Assembly: GCA_002325605.1 (NCBI GenBank)
Contig: DCSM01000191.1
Location: 11,326 to 19,403 of the forward strand
DNA length: 8,078 bases
Reading direction: 5' to 3'
Origin: Chloroflexaceae bacterium UBA1466
GTDB taxonomy: Bacteria > Chloroflexota > Chloroflexia > Chloroflexales > Chloroflexaceae
Notes under the pieces: model-generated
What the model saw: only the letters and a program-made list of their open reading frames with translations
What the model was told of the DNA's origin: nothing
Databases searched by the model: none
Shown: positions 1 to 5,281 of the stretch, piece by piece
Layout of the letters: the number at the start of each line of letters is the position of its first letter
Position numbering within the stretch: the first letter of the stretch is position 1
Position numbers and translations under genes: made by a program

Positions 1-786
1 CGCTTTGGCTTTGCCAAGTTGCGCGAGTTCTTGACCATCACGGCGCGGAGTAGTGGCTATCGTTCGGCCTTAGAGCGAGCCTATAAAATCCCTGCGACGG
101 AATTGGAACAGCAATGGCAGACGTGGTTGCCTTCCTACCTGGCTAAGGGCTATCAGCGCAATGCCGTGACCAGCTATGATTTGGGCTATGCTCGCCACCT
201 TTTGACGCAATTTCGCTATGCGGAAGCCAAGACTGAATTGGAACGCGCTACCGCTTGGCTGCAAAATCAAACTTCGCCAGCCCCCAACCTCGACCCCCAA
301 ACTCAGGCAGCGCTGCTAACTGAAGCCCAAACGCTTTTGACGCGCAGTCAGGATGGGGAAGCGGCGGAGCAAACAGCGGAGCAGGCGCGAGCAGCACTGG
401 TCGCTGGGGATTATGTCCAAGCGCAGGAGTTGATTGAAAAGGCTCGTGCAGATTATGGGGCCCTTGGGGACACGCGCCAGGACAAGATCCTCGAAGCTTA
501 TAGCGCCCACATCTCCCAGGGGCAGCAGGCGCAGGTGCAATTGGCTTCGGCTTTTGCCCAAGCGCAGGCGCTCCAGTTTGCCCAAGCCCGCAAGCTGGCG
601 GCGGGTGCAGCGGCGGCGTTTAGCAAGCTGGGTGATGTGGCCCATACTGATAATGCGTTAGCCTTGCACCGTTCGATTGACTCCACGCAGCGCCAGGCGG
701 GGCTAATCTTTCTAGGGTTTGGCTTTTTGGGCTGCCTGATCAGCTTATGGAGTCGGCAATTTTCCGACCAGGAAGCCTATTGGTAA
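1..786 (+). CDS. Peptidase-MA-like membrane protein, C-terminal part (5' end outside window)
   Basis: The frame is open from base 1 to TAA at 784-786, giving 261 visible residues; no real start is in the window. The first ~48 residues, ending in ELEQQWQTWL, resemble the tail of gluzincin 'peptidase MA-like' domains, where a helix with a G/A-x-x-x-x-E-L-E-x-x-W pattern closes the fold. The zinc-binding HExxH motif would lie upstream and cannot be checked. Then come about three TPR-like helical hairpins (visible residues ~59-85, ~127-158, ~180-215); the last two share an A-x-A-L...AQA-x-x-L...F/Y-x-x-LGD pattern. One hydrophobic helix (residues ~233-250, bases ~697-750) is followed by about 11 polar residues. 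The likely topology is an extracytoplasmic peptidase and repeat domain held by a C-terminal membrane anchor. The protease assignment is inferred from the end of the domain only; the repeats and anchor are directly visible. The next gene starts 46 bp later. Confidence 0.6.
   Translation, partial: RFGFAKLREFLTITARSSGYRSALERAYKIPATELEQQWQTWLPSYLAKGYQRNAVTSYDLGYARHLLTQFRYAEAKTELERATAWLQNQTSPAPNLDPQTQAALLTEAQTLLTRSQDGEAAEQTAEQARAALVAGDYVQAQELIEKARADYGALGDTRQDKILEAYSAHISQGQQAQVQLASAFAQAQALQFAQARKLAAGAAAAFSKLGDVAHTDNALALHRSIDSTQRQAGLIFLGFGFLGCLISLWSRQFSDQEAYW
697..750 (+). other. C-terminal transmembrane segment of the peptidase-MA-like protein
   Basis: About 18 mainly hydrophobic residues from AGLIFLGF to ISLW, with Trp at the end and Arg two residues later. 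This is a typical single membrane anchor at a C-terminus. It supports an outside-facing catalytic and repeat region with a short cytoplasmic tail. Confidence 0.65.
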
Positions 787-832
787 AGCTAAAAAAGGCC
801 CTCTCTTATAACAGAAAGCGGGGATTAAACTT

Positions 833-1576
833 ATGCCAACGGAAATTGGCAAGATCGGGAAGAACGTAACGATTTCTTGGCTGGGGCACGCGACTTTTCA
901 CGTGGTGGCTCCTGCTGGGCAGCGGCTGTTGCTGGATGCGTGGGTGGATACAAACCCGCTTTGTACGCCTGAATGGAGGCAAAAAGCGCGGGAAGGCTTG
1001 GATGCGATTCTGCTTTCGCACGGCCATGCGGATCACATCAGTGATTTAGTGCCTTTAGCCCAAACTACCGAGGCCAAAATTGCTTGTCAATACGATTTTG
1101 GGCCGTGGTTAAGTGGCAAAGGCATTGGCAGCGATAGGGTAATTGGGTTTAATAAGGGCGGTACGATTGAAGTCGCGGGCGTTAAAGTCACGATGACGGC
1201 AGCCCAACATAGCAGTACCTTCTTTGAAGACGGTAAAATCTTACCAATGGGTGATCCCGCAGGGTTTGTCTTGCGCTTCGCCAATGATTTCACGATCTAT
1301 TATACTGGGGATACTTCAGTAACGATGGATATGCAGATTATTGGGGATTTGTATAAGCCTGACTTAGTGATCTTGCCGATAGGGGGCTTCTTCACGATGG
1401 ATCCGCGGCAAGCGGCCTACGCGCTCAAGCTGATTCGGCCTCGCTACGCGATTGGCTGTCACTGGGGAACTTATCCCATCTTGACAGGTCGGCCTGAGAC
1501 CTTACGGGAATGCTGTAAAGAGTTTGATGTGACAACGGAGATTATTCCTTTGCAGCCAGGGGAATCGGTGAGTTAG
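833..1576 (+). CDS. UPF0173-family metal-dependent hydrolase (metallo-beta-lactamase fold)
   Basis: A 247-residue protein with the full set of metallo-beta-lactamase-fold metal ligands: the SHGHADHISDL motif (His63, His65, Asp67, His68), His126 in AAQHSS, Asp160 in YYTGDTS, and His210 in GCHWGT. The early SWLGHATF and late LPIGGFFTMD segments are typical of the UPF0173 branch (B. subtilis YtkL-like), and the length fits that family. These are predicted cytoplasmic, two-metal hydrolases whose physiological substrate is not known; no specific reaction can be assigned. ATG at 833 is preceded by GGGGA at 820-824, 8 nt away, and the family's N-terminal strand follows at once, so this start is sound. 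It lies 46 bp after the peptidase-like gene on the same strand and may be co-transcribed. It ends in TAG, followed by a long hairpin. Confidence 0.88.
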   Translation: MPTEIGKIGKNVTISWLGHATFHVVAPAGQRLLLDAWVDTNPLCTPEWRQKAREGLDAILLSHGHADHISDLVPLAQTTEAKIACQYDFGPWLSGKGIGSDRVIGFNKGGTIEVAGVKVTMTAAQHSSTFFEDGKILPMGDPAGFVLRFANDFTIYYTGDTSVTMDMQIIGDLYKPDLVILPIGGFFTMDPRQAAYALKLIRPRYAIGCHWGTYPILTGRPETLRECCKEFDVTTEIIPLQPGESVS

Positions 1577-1587
1577 GGGCCAGCCAA

Positions 1588-1625
1588 AAGGCCTTTGCGG
1601 GTCTGCACGCAGACCGCAAAGGCCT
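1588..1625 (+). terminator. GC-rich hairpin after the UPF0173 hydrolase gene
   Basis: GGCCTTTGCGG-G-TCTGC at 1590-1606 is complementary to GCAGACCGCAAAGGCC at 1609-1624, with one extra G bulged in the left arm; A1589-T1625 extends it. After opening the innermost pairs this leaves about 14 pairs around an 8-nt loop. It starts 11-13 bp after the hydrolase stop, where a terminator is expected. No T tract follows on the plus strand (CTCTGCTTAAAA), so efficiency is uncertain; a partial terminator or 3'-end stabiliser is as likely. Confidence 0.55.
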
Positions 1626-1653
1626 CTCTGCTTAAAACCAAAGAAAGGCTTAG

Positions 1654-2523
1654 ATGAAGAAATACGACAATAAGGATTGGGCCCGCTTAACCTTCGTTTA
1701 TCACGGGACAGTCTTACCACGGATTTGGCGACGGCTGTTAGCGATTGCCTTAATTGCTTTAGCAGTTCAACTTCTCTCGTTGGTTGGCATTCGCATCCCC
1801 AAGTTTGAGTCGCTGGGGCATACCCTGATTGGCTTATCGCTGGGTTTGCTCATCGTTTTTCGCAACAACTCCTCTTATGACCGCTATTGGGATGGGCGCA
1901 AATCCTTTGGGGCAATCCTCAATGCGGGGCGCAGTCTGGTTCGCGCTGCGGTTGCGTATACCAATGAGTCCAAAGAAATGGCGACTTTAGTCACGGCCTA
2001 TGTTGTAGCTACGAAAAGTCGTTTGCGGGGAGAAACAGCAACCGAGAAATTGCAAGAAATCCTCGCTCCTAGCCAGATGGCGCTAGTTCACCAAACCAAA
2101 AATGTCCCTCTAGCGATAGGTATTCAGATCAGCACCTTCATTCACAAGCATTTGGAAGCGGGCATTATCACACCTGAACAAACGATAAGTATGGAAAACC
2201 TCGTTACAGAGCTTTCTAATAATCTTTCGGCCTGTGATCGCATCCGTAATACCCCAATTCCCTTTTGCCATGCCGCGCATATCAATCAATTACTCTTTAT
2301 CTATCTCGCAACTTTGCCCTTGGTTTTGGTTCCTGTTGCCAGTTGGACAGGCATTGCGATTTCAGTTATTATCGCTTTCGGGCTGATTGGGATTGATGCA
2401 GCGGGCATTGAGATCGAAGACCCTTTTGGCCGTGACCTCAATGATTTACCGATAGACGATCTTTGTGCAAGTTTTGAGTATGACGTAGAGTTTCTTGTTA
2501 CACATATCATGCATAATCACTAA
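1654..2523 (+). CDS. Bestrophin-family (UPF0187) membrane channel
   Basis: A 289-residue membrane protein. Family signatures are visible: RNNSSYDRYWDGRKSFGAI at ~70-88 (the conserved FR-x-N-x-x-Y-x-R-[FY]-W-[DE]-G pattern), PIPFCHAAHINQ at ~201-212, and EIEDPFGRDLNDLPIDDLC at ~253-271 (the E-x-PFG-x-D-x-NDLP motif). Hydrophobic segments lie at ~27-46, ~56-70, ~211-228 and ~232-252, as expected for the bestrophin fold. Bacterial homologues form pentameric ion channels; members differ in selectivity between anions and cations, so the ion here is not predictable. The length fits the family. ATG at 1654 follows AAAGAAAGG ending at 1648, 5 nt upstream. The stop is 20 bp before the glyA start, suggesting a shared transcript, though no functional link to glycine metabolism is evident. 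Confidence 0.87.
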   Translation: MKKYDNKDWARLTFVYHGTVLPRIWRRLLAIALIALAVQLLSLVGIRIPKFESLGHTLIGLSLGLLIVFRNNSSYDRYWDGRKSFGAILNAGRSLVRAAVAYTNESKEMATLVTAYVVATKSRLRGETATEKLQEILAPSQMALVHQTKNVPLAIGIQISTFIHKHLEAGIITPEQTISMENLVTELSNNLSACDRIRNTPIPFCHAAHINQLLFIYLATLPLVLVPVASWTGIAISVIIAFGLIGIDAAGIEIEDPFGRDLNDLPIDDLCASFEYDVEFLVTHIMHNH

Positions 2524-2530
2524 CTATTTT

Positions 2531-2534
2531 GGAG
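2531..2534 (+). promoter_or_regulatory. glyA ribosome binding site that fixes the start
   Basis: GGAG sits 9 nt before ATG at 2544. An in-frame TTG at 2529 overlaps this site and would add five non-conserved residues, so ATG 2544 is preferred. Confidence 0.75.
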
Positions 2535-2543
2535 ATCTATTCA

Positions 2544-3800
2544 ATGCTTTCTACACTTCACCAAAGCGATCCAGCGATTGCGGCGGCTATTGACGATGAG
2601 GTTCGGCGACAACACGACGGTTTAGAGCTAATTGCGAGTGAAAACTATGTTAGTCAGGCCGTCTTAGAAGCGCAAGGCTCGATTTTAACCAATAAATATG
2701 CTGAAGGTCTGCCAGGCAAACGCTATTATGCGGGCTGTGAATTTGTAGATAAAACCGAGCGGCTGGCGATTGAGCGGGCGAAACAGTTGTTTGGGGCGCA
2801 GGCGGTGAATGTTCAGCCGCATAGTGGAGCGCAGGCCAACATGGCCGTCTTTATGGCGCTTCTCCAGCCGGGCGACCCAATTTTGGGGATGCGCCTTGAC
2901 CAGGGGGGCCACCTGACGCATGGCAGCCCCGTCAACTTTAGTGGTAAGTGGTATAAAACCAATTTTTATGGCGTAGACGCGGAGACGGGCCAAATCAATT
3001 ATGACGAGGTAGCGCGGATTGCCCACGAAGTGCGCCCCAAATTGATTACATCGGGAGCCAGTGCCTATCCGCGCATCATTGACTTTCCGCGTCTGCGAGC
3101 CATCGCCGACGAAGTAGGGGCTTTGCTCCTCGCCGATATTGCCCATATTGCGGGGTTGGTCGTGGCGGGCGAGCATCCAACTCCCGTTGGCTTTGCTCAA
3201 GTTGTCACGACAACGACGCATAAAACCTTGCGGGGGCCTCGCGGCGGGATGATTTTGTGCGATTCGGCGTATGCTAAAGCGCTTAACAGCAGTGTTTTCC
3301 CTGGAACGCAAGGTGGCCCGCTGATGCACATCATTGCGGCGAAAGCTGTTGCTTTTGGCGAGGCTTTGCGCCCTGATTTCAAACTTTACGCTCAGAAAAT
3401 CCGCCAAAACGCGCAGACACTGGCTACTGAATTAACGGCGCGAGGGATAAAGTTGGTCAGCGGCGGCACTGATAATCATCTGATGTTGGTTGATTTAACA
3501 CCATTAGGGGTTACTGGAGCGCAGGCCGAACAAGCCCTGGAAGCAGCAGGGATTACGGTCAATAAGAATTCTATTCCCAATGACCCGCAGCCCCCAATGA
3601 AGACTAGCGGGATTCGGGTCGGCACGCCCGCTGTGACGACTCGTGGGATGGATTCCGCCGAAATGGTGCGGATTGCTGGCTGGATTGTGGAAATCTTGCA
3701 AAACCTGGCCGACAAAAAGCTCCACCAGCGCGTGGCGACAGAAGTGCGTGAAATGTGTTGCCACTTTCCCGTTCCAGGGCATGAGGGTTATTGCGCCTAA
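2544..3800 (+). CDS. glyA: Serine hydroxymethyltransferase
   Basis: A 418-residue PLP enzyme that interconverts serine plus tetrahydrofolate with glycine plus 5,10-methylene-tetrahydrofolate, the main cellular one-carbon source; cytoplasmic, normally a dimer or tetramer. Visible landmarks: LIASENYVS (~29-37), NKYAEGLPGKRYYAG (~50-64), QPHSGAQAN (~91-99), GGHLTHGSPVNFSGK (~121-135), DIAHIAGL with Asp198 and His201, and the PLP-binding Lys227 in TTTTHKTLRGPRGG. The C-terminal part has SIPNDPQPPMKTSGIR and GTPAVTTRGM, both conserved folate/substrate-side segments. The length is full for the family. The start is ATG 2544 with GGAG 9 nt upstream. The C-terminus (PVPGHEGYCA) is slightly longer than in the E. 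coli enzyme but shows no sign of a frameshift. The gene is the last of the rightward block and faces a convergent leftward gene. Confidence 0.97.
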   Translation: MLSTLHQSDPAIAAAIDDEVRRQHDGLELIASENYVSQAVLEAQGSILTNKYAEGLPGKRYYAGCEFVDKTERLAIERAKQLFGAQAVNVQPHSGAQANMAVFMALLQPGDPILGMRLDQGGHLTHGSPVNFSGKWYKTNFYGVDAETGQINYDEVARIAHEVRPKLITSGASAYPRIIDFPRLRAIADEVGALLLADIAHIAGLVVAGEHPTPVGFAQVVTTTTHKTLRGPRGGMILCDSAYAKALNSSVFPGTQGGPLMHIIAAKAVAFGEALRPDFKLYAQKIRQNAQTLATELTARGIKLVSGGTDNHLMLVDLTPLGVTGAQAEQALEAAGITVNKNSIPNDPQPPMKTSGIRVGTPAVTTRGMDSAEMVRIAGWIVEILQNLADKKLHQRVATEVREMCCHFPVPGHEGYCA

Positions 3801-3810
3801 AAGCCCCGAA

Positions 3811-3842
3811 ATAAAAAGCAGGCACACATTTCGTGTGCCTGC
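3811..3842 (-). terminator. Intrinsic terminator, leftward (shared convergent 3' region)
   Basis: Perfect 10-bp stem GCAGGCACAC (3818-3827) with GTGTGCCTGC (3833-3842) and a 5-nt loop. Read leftward, the stem is followed directly by TTTTTAT (3817-3811), the classic intrinsic form. Read rightward it is followed by GCGCCACCCCC with no T tract. So it is best placed to end the leftward transcript of the DUF4258-like gene about 190 nt past its stop, and it may also stabilise the glyA mRNA end, 17 bp after the glyA stop. Confidence 0.7.
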
Positions 3843-4034
3843 GCCACCCCCTAAAGCATTTGGTTACTCCTGAATTAAAACTTTACACCCTTATTTTGGA
3901 CATCTGATCTTTCCGTTATCTCTATACTTTTGCTTGAGCCTAGGCTAAAATTGAAAGATAAGATGGAAGTTGTACATTTTCTAAGCCTTTCTTACAGGTC
4001 TAACTGCTCAAACGCTCTGGGATTCCCTGAACTA

Positions 4035-4418
4035 CTAATGATGAAGCGCGATCTTCTTCTCAAGTAACTGTAAATCCGAGATTTCTTCCACTTCCTCAAG
4101 GGGAAAAAGAATAACCGTTCCACTTTGAACTCTGCGATTATACTTGGTTTTACTGCGATGATCTTTCAGCCCACGTCTGCGATTCCGATAGACCGTCAGC
4201 ACGATCCCACATTTGGAACACCGCAACACCACGGTTCCCTCCAGCCGATCATAATCCTTTGTTTCTTCCCGGGAGCGACAACTGCGTTTGGTTAGACAAT
4301 AGGCTACCACTCCCGCCGCGTAAACTCGCTTTCCATTGCGGCACACGAAATCTATGTCGTCTTGCGAGAGATTTCGCTGGCTCATCCGCCAAGCCGCGTG
4401 ATAGGTAATTTCGATCAT
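4035..4418 (-). CDS. Small basic DUF4258-like protein
   Basis: A protein of 127 residues from ATG 4418 (134 from ATG 4439). Its N-terminal half reads ITYHAAWRMSQRNLSQDDID, the H-A-x-x-R-M-x-x-R-x-[IL]-S pattern of DUF4258-like proteins, then a conserved-looking core LEGTVVLR...GIVLTVYRNRRR, then KTKYNRR and an acidic tail. The molecular function of this family is not established; some members sit near toxin-antitoxin or mobile loci, but no antitoxin partner is seen here. Arg and Lys are abundant, so nucleic acid contact is possible. A CxxC pair (C-S-K-C) interrupts the central strand and there are three more Cys, so metal binding is conceivable. ATG 4418 is preferred because AGCAGG (4430-4425) lies 6 nt upstream and the conserved part begins at once; ATG 4439 has no clear ribosome binding site. 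It is convergent with glyA and has its own strong promoter. Confidence 0.7.
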   Translation of the reverse strand: MIEITYHAAWRMSQRNLSQDDIDFVCRNGKRVYAAGVVAYCLTKRSCRSREETKDYDRLEGTVVLRCSKCGIVLTVYRNRRRGLKDHRSKTKYNRRVQSGTVILFPLEEVEEISDLQLLEKKIALHH

Positions 4419-4424
4419 GGCACG

Positions 4425-4430
4425 CCTGCT
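4425..4430 (-). promoter_or_regulatory. Ribosome binding site selecting ATG 4418
   Basis: On the minus strand AGCAGG ends 6 nt before ATG 4418, matching 5 of 6 of the AGGAGG consensus. It lies inside the seven extra codons that would be used from ATG 4439, which argues for the shorter protein. Confidence 0.55.
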
Positions 4431-4461
4431 ACTTTTCATATACTCAAAAGTGTATCCACTT

Positions 4462-4491
4462 AATTTCCAGGCAATTTCCTAGCGAATTTCC
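4462..4491. repeat. Three phased 7-bp direct repeats (AATTTCC / GGAAATT)
   Basis: Exact copies of AATTTCC lie at 4462-4468, 4473-4479 and 4485-4491, so spacings are 11 and 12 bp, about one DNA turn. On the transcribed leftward strand they read GGAAATT three times, 23 to 73 nt before the two candidate start codons of the DUF4258-like gene. They could be a row of protein sites on one DNA face, or repeated GGA-containing sites in the leader RNA. The repeats are observed; the function is inferred. Confidence 0.6.
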
Positions 4492-4608
4492 GTCCCCCGT
4501 GGCTGCCCAGTTTGGCGGGCCTGCGCCGCCCTGAGCTTTTTTGAGGGCCGTTGGCCTAAATTTGCGCCTGGGATGCCCAGCTAAGAACTTCCTTGAGTAG
4601 GGAACGGC
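4484..4608 (-). promoter_or_regulatory. Possible structured 5' leader of the DUF4258-like gene
   Basis: Transcription from the leftward promoter should start near 4608, leaving about 170-190 nt before the gene. The RNA could close with CCGUUCCC (4607-4600) against GGGGACGG (4497-4490), 8 pairs with one G-U. Inside are CUGGG-CAU-CCCAG (4580-4568), GGCC-AAC-GGCC, GCCCU with AGGGC (4548-4544 with 4532-4528), and GGCGG with CCGCC (4530-4526 with 4518-4514). The last two pairings share bases and exclude each other. No known riboswitch class is recognised. This may be a regulated leader, a separate small RNA, or GC-rich sequence folding by chance. Confidence 0.35.
4514..4542 (+). terminator. Weak rightward hairpin with T6 tract
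   Basis: GGCGG (4514-4518) pairs with CCGCC (4526-4530) around a 7-nt loop, then CTGAGC and six T (4537-4542). The six bases between stem and T tract make it a poor intrinsic terminator. It could stop rightward read-through into the trxA region, but no rightward gene lies directly upstream. Confidence 0.25.
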
Positions 4609-4614
4609 TTTTTC

Positions 4615-4643
4615 ATTATACGAAACCGCCCAGAGAAAGTCAA
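4615..4643 (-). promoter_or_regulatory. Leftward sigma70-type promoter
   Basis: On the minus strand TTGACT (4643-4638), a 17-bp spacer (4637-4621) and TATAAT (4620-4615). The -35 matches 5 of 6 and the -10 matches 6 of 6 of the consensus at the ideal spacing, so this is one of the strongest promoter signals in the window. The expected transcription start is near 4608, directed at the DUF4258-like gene about 170-190 nt away. Confidence 0.75.
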
Positions 4644-4708
4644 GGAATTTGTAAGATTGTGTAAAGATTTGGTTAGTTTTGGCCGGTTAAACCTTCCGCC
4701 CCGAATAT

Positions 4709-4737
4709 TTGAACACTGGAGACCTTTGTGTTACAAT
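4709..4737 (+). promoter_or_regulatory. trxA promoter (sigma70 type, extended -10)
   Basis: TTGAAC (4709-4714), a 17-bp spacer and TACAAT (4732-4737), with TGT directly before the -10 (4729-4731), an extended -10 element. The predicted transcription start is around 4744, about 90 nt before the trxA ATG. The good match and ideal spacing fit a constitutively high-expressed thioredoxin gene. Confidence 0.75.
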
Positions 4738-4757
4738 GAAGGCACTGTGGGCCTTCA
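4737..4757. promoter_or_regulatory. Inverted repeat across the trxA transcription start
   Basis: TGAAGGC (4737-4743) and GCCTTCA (4751-4757) form a perfect 7-bp inverted repeat around ACTGTGG. It begins in the last base of the -10 element and covers the expected +1, where a repressor would block transcription. If transcription starts further upstream than expected, it could instead be a 5' mRNA hairpin. Confidence 0.4.
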
Positions 4758-4835
4758 GTTTACCTGTTTTTCGCATGAATATCCTACTCCTCTGTCAAGG
4801 CGTTCGTAAATGATTCAATAGAAAGGTTTTTCACG

Positions 4836-5162
4836 ATGGCTTTACCGATTGATCTGACCGATGACAAATTTGAACAGGTGGTTCTCAAAGCTGAAATTCC
4901 TGTTGCGGTTGATTTTTGGGCCCCTTGGTGTGGCCCGTGTCGTATCGTAGGCCCAATTTTGGATAGACTTGCCGAAGAGTATAATGGTAAATTGTTGGTT
5001 ACGAAGATCAACACCGATGCTCAAAAAGAGCGAGCGGCTGAACTTGGAATTCAAGGCATTCCAACCATCATCATCTTCAAAGGTGGCAAAGAATTTATCC
5101 GCATTGTCGGGGCCAATAAAGAAGATAAATACCGCGAAGTCTTTGACAAAGCGCTCGCCTAG
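4836..5162 (+). CDS. trxA: Thioredoxin
   Basis: A 108-residue cytoplasmic thioredoxin, the usual family length. The redox-active motif WCGPC is at 31-35 (Cys32, Cys35), the buried Asp26 is in VAVDFWAPW, and the cis-proline Pro76 is in GIQGIPTIIIFKGG. It reduces protein disulfides and passes electrons from thioredoxin reductase to targets such as ribonucleotide reductase and peroxiredoxins; the reductase is not in this window. ATG 4836 follows AGAAAGG (4820-4826) with 9 nt spacing. It has its own promoter at 4709-4737 and a ~90-nt leader, and is followed by two hairpins, so it is probably transcribed alone. Nothing in the sequence suggests loss of activity. Confidence 0.97.
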   Translation: MALPIDLTDDKFEQVVLKAEIPVAVDFWAPWCGPCRIVGPILDRLAEEYNGKLLVTKINTDAQKERAAELGIQGIPTIIIFKGGKEFIRIVGANKEDKYREVFDKALA

Positions 5163-5180
5163 CCCGCCAAGTCGTTCAAA

Positions 5181-5206
5181 CCTTTGCCTAACCAATTAGG
5201 CAAAGG
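5181..5206 (+). terminator. trxA: First hairpin after trxA
   Basis: Perfect 11-bp stem: CCTTTGCCTAA (5181-5191) with TTAGGCAAAGG (5196-5206), loop CCAA, starting 18 bp after the trxA stop. Only a weak T-rich stretch (ACTTTCGT) follows. It probably protects the mRNA 3' end or acts as a first, partial terminator before the stronger one 30 bp downstream. Confidence 0.6.
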
Positions 5207-5235
5207 ACTTTCGTACAGTAAAGTAACATTCAAGT

Positions 5236-5275
5236 GCCAAGAAGCCTTGTGTTTTCAGGGTTTCTTGGCTTTTTT
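5236..5275 (+). terminator. trxA: Intrinsic terminator after trxA, next to the pseudouridine synthase start
   Basis: GCCAAGAA-G-CC (5236-5246) pairs with GG-T-TTCTTGGC (5259-5269): eight Watson-Crick pairs, one G-U and two G-C, around a loop of about 12 nt. Six T follow at once (5270-5275). This is a textbook rightward terminator. Its T tract ends only 6 bp before ATG 5282 of the next gene. Confidence 0.82.
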
Positions 5276-5281
5276 AACGTA

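Larger units (their letters stand above)
4440..4835. other. Divergent intergenic regulatory region
   Basis: There is no gene here. It separates the leftward DUF4258-like gene from the rightward trxA. From left to right it holds three phased AATTTCC repeats (4462-4491), a GC-rich zone with overlapping inverted repeats (about 4501-4580), a leftward promoter (4615-4643), an AT-rich spacer (4644-4708), a rightward trxA promoter (4709-4737), an inverted repeat at the trxA transcription start (4737-4757), and a trxA leader of about 90 nt. Apart from these I see no tRNA, known riboswitch core, RNase P or tmRNA signature on either strand. Confidence 0.7.

Noticed and set aside
807..812. TATAAC as a -10 element before the UPF0173 hydrolase gene
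   Set aside because: No -35-like sequence lies at a suitable distance, and the short gap to the previous gene is compatible with co-transcription.
2685..3407. 240-codon open frame on the minus strand inside glyA
   Set aside because: It is fully antisense to a strongly conserved gene, its product shows no recognisable family pattern, and there is no start signal. It is a shadow of glyA codon use.
3963..4067. 34-codon rightward frame starting at ATG 3963, overlapping the tail of the leftward DUF4258-like gene
   Set aside because: There is no clear ribosome binding site or promoter, it overlaps a better-supported gene, and its product has no recognisable pattern.
4484..4608. Leader as a 6S, SRP, RNase P or tmRNA gene
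   Set aside because: The length and pairing loosely recall a 6S-like rod, but the span is too short for typical 6S RNA. None of the conserved SRP, RNase P or tmRNA sequence cores can be found.
4593..4622. Rightward promoter candidate TTGAGT-18-TATACG
   Set aside because: It has a poor -10 and suboptimal spacing, and it coincides with the much better leftward promoter on the other strand. The trxA promoter at 4709-4737 explains rightward transcription.
5234..5281. Earlier GTG start for the pseudouridine synthase at 5234
   Set aside because: The 16 extra codons are the trxA terminator hairpin and its T tract, and the family S4 domain starts right after ATG 5282.
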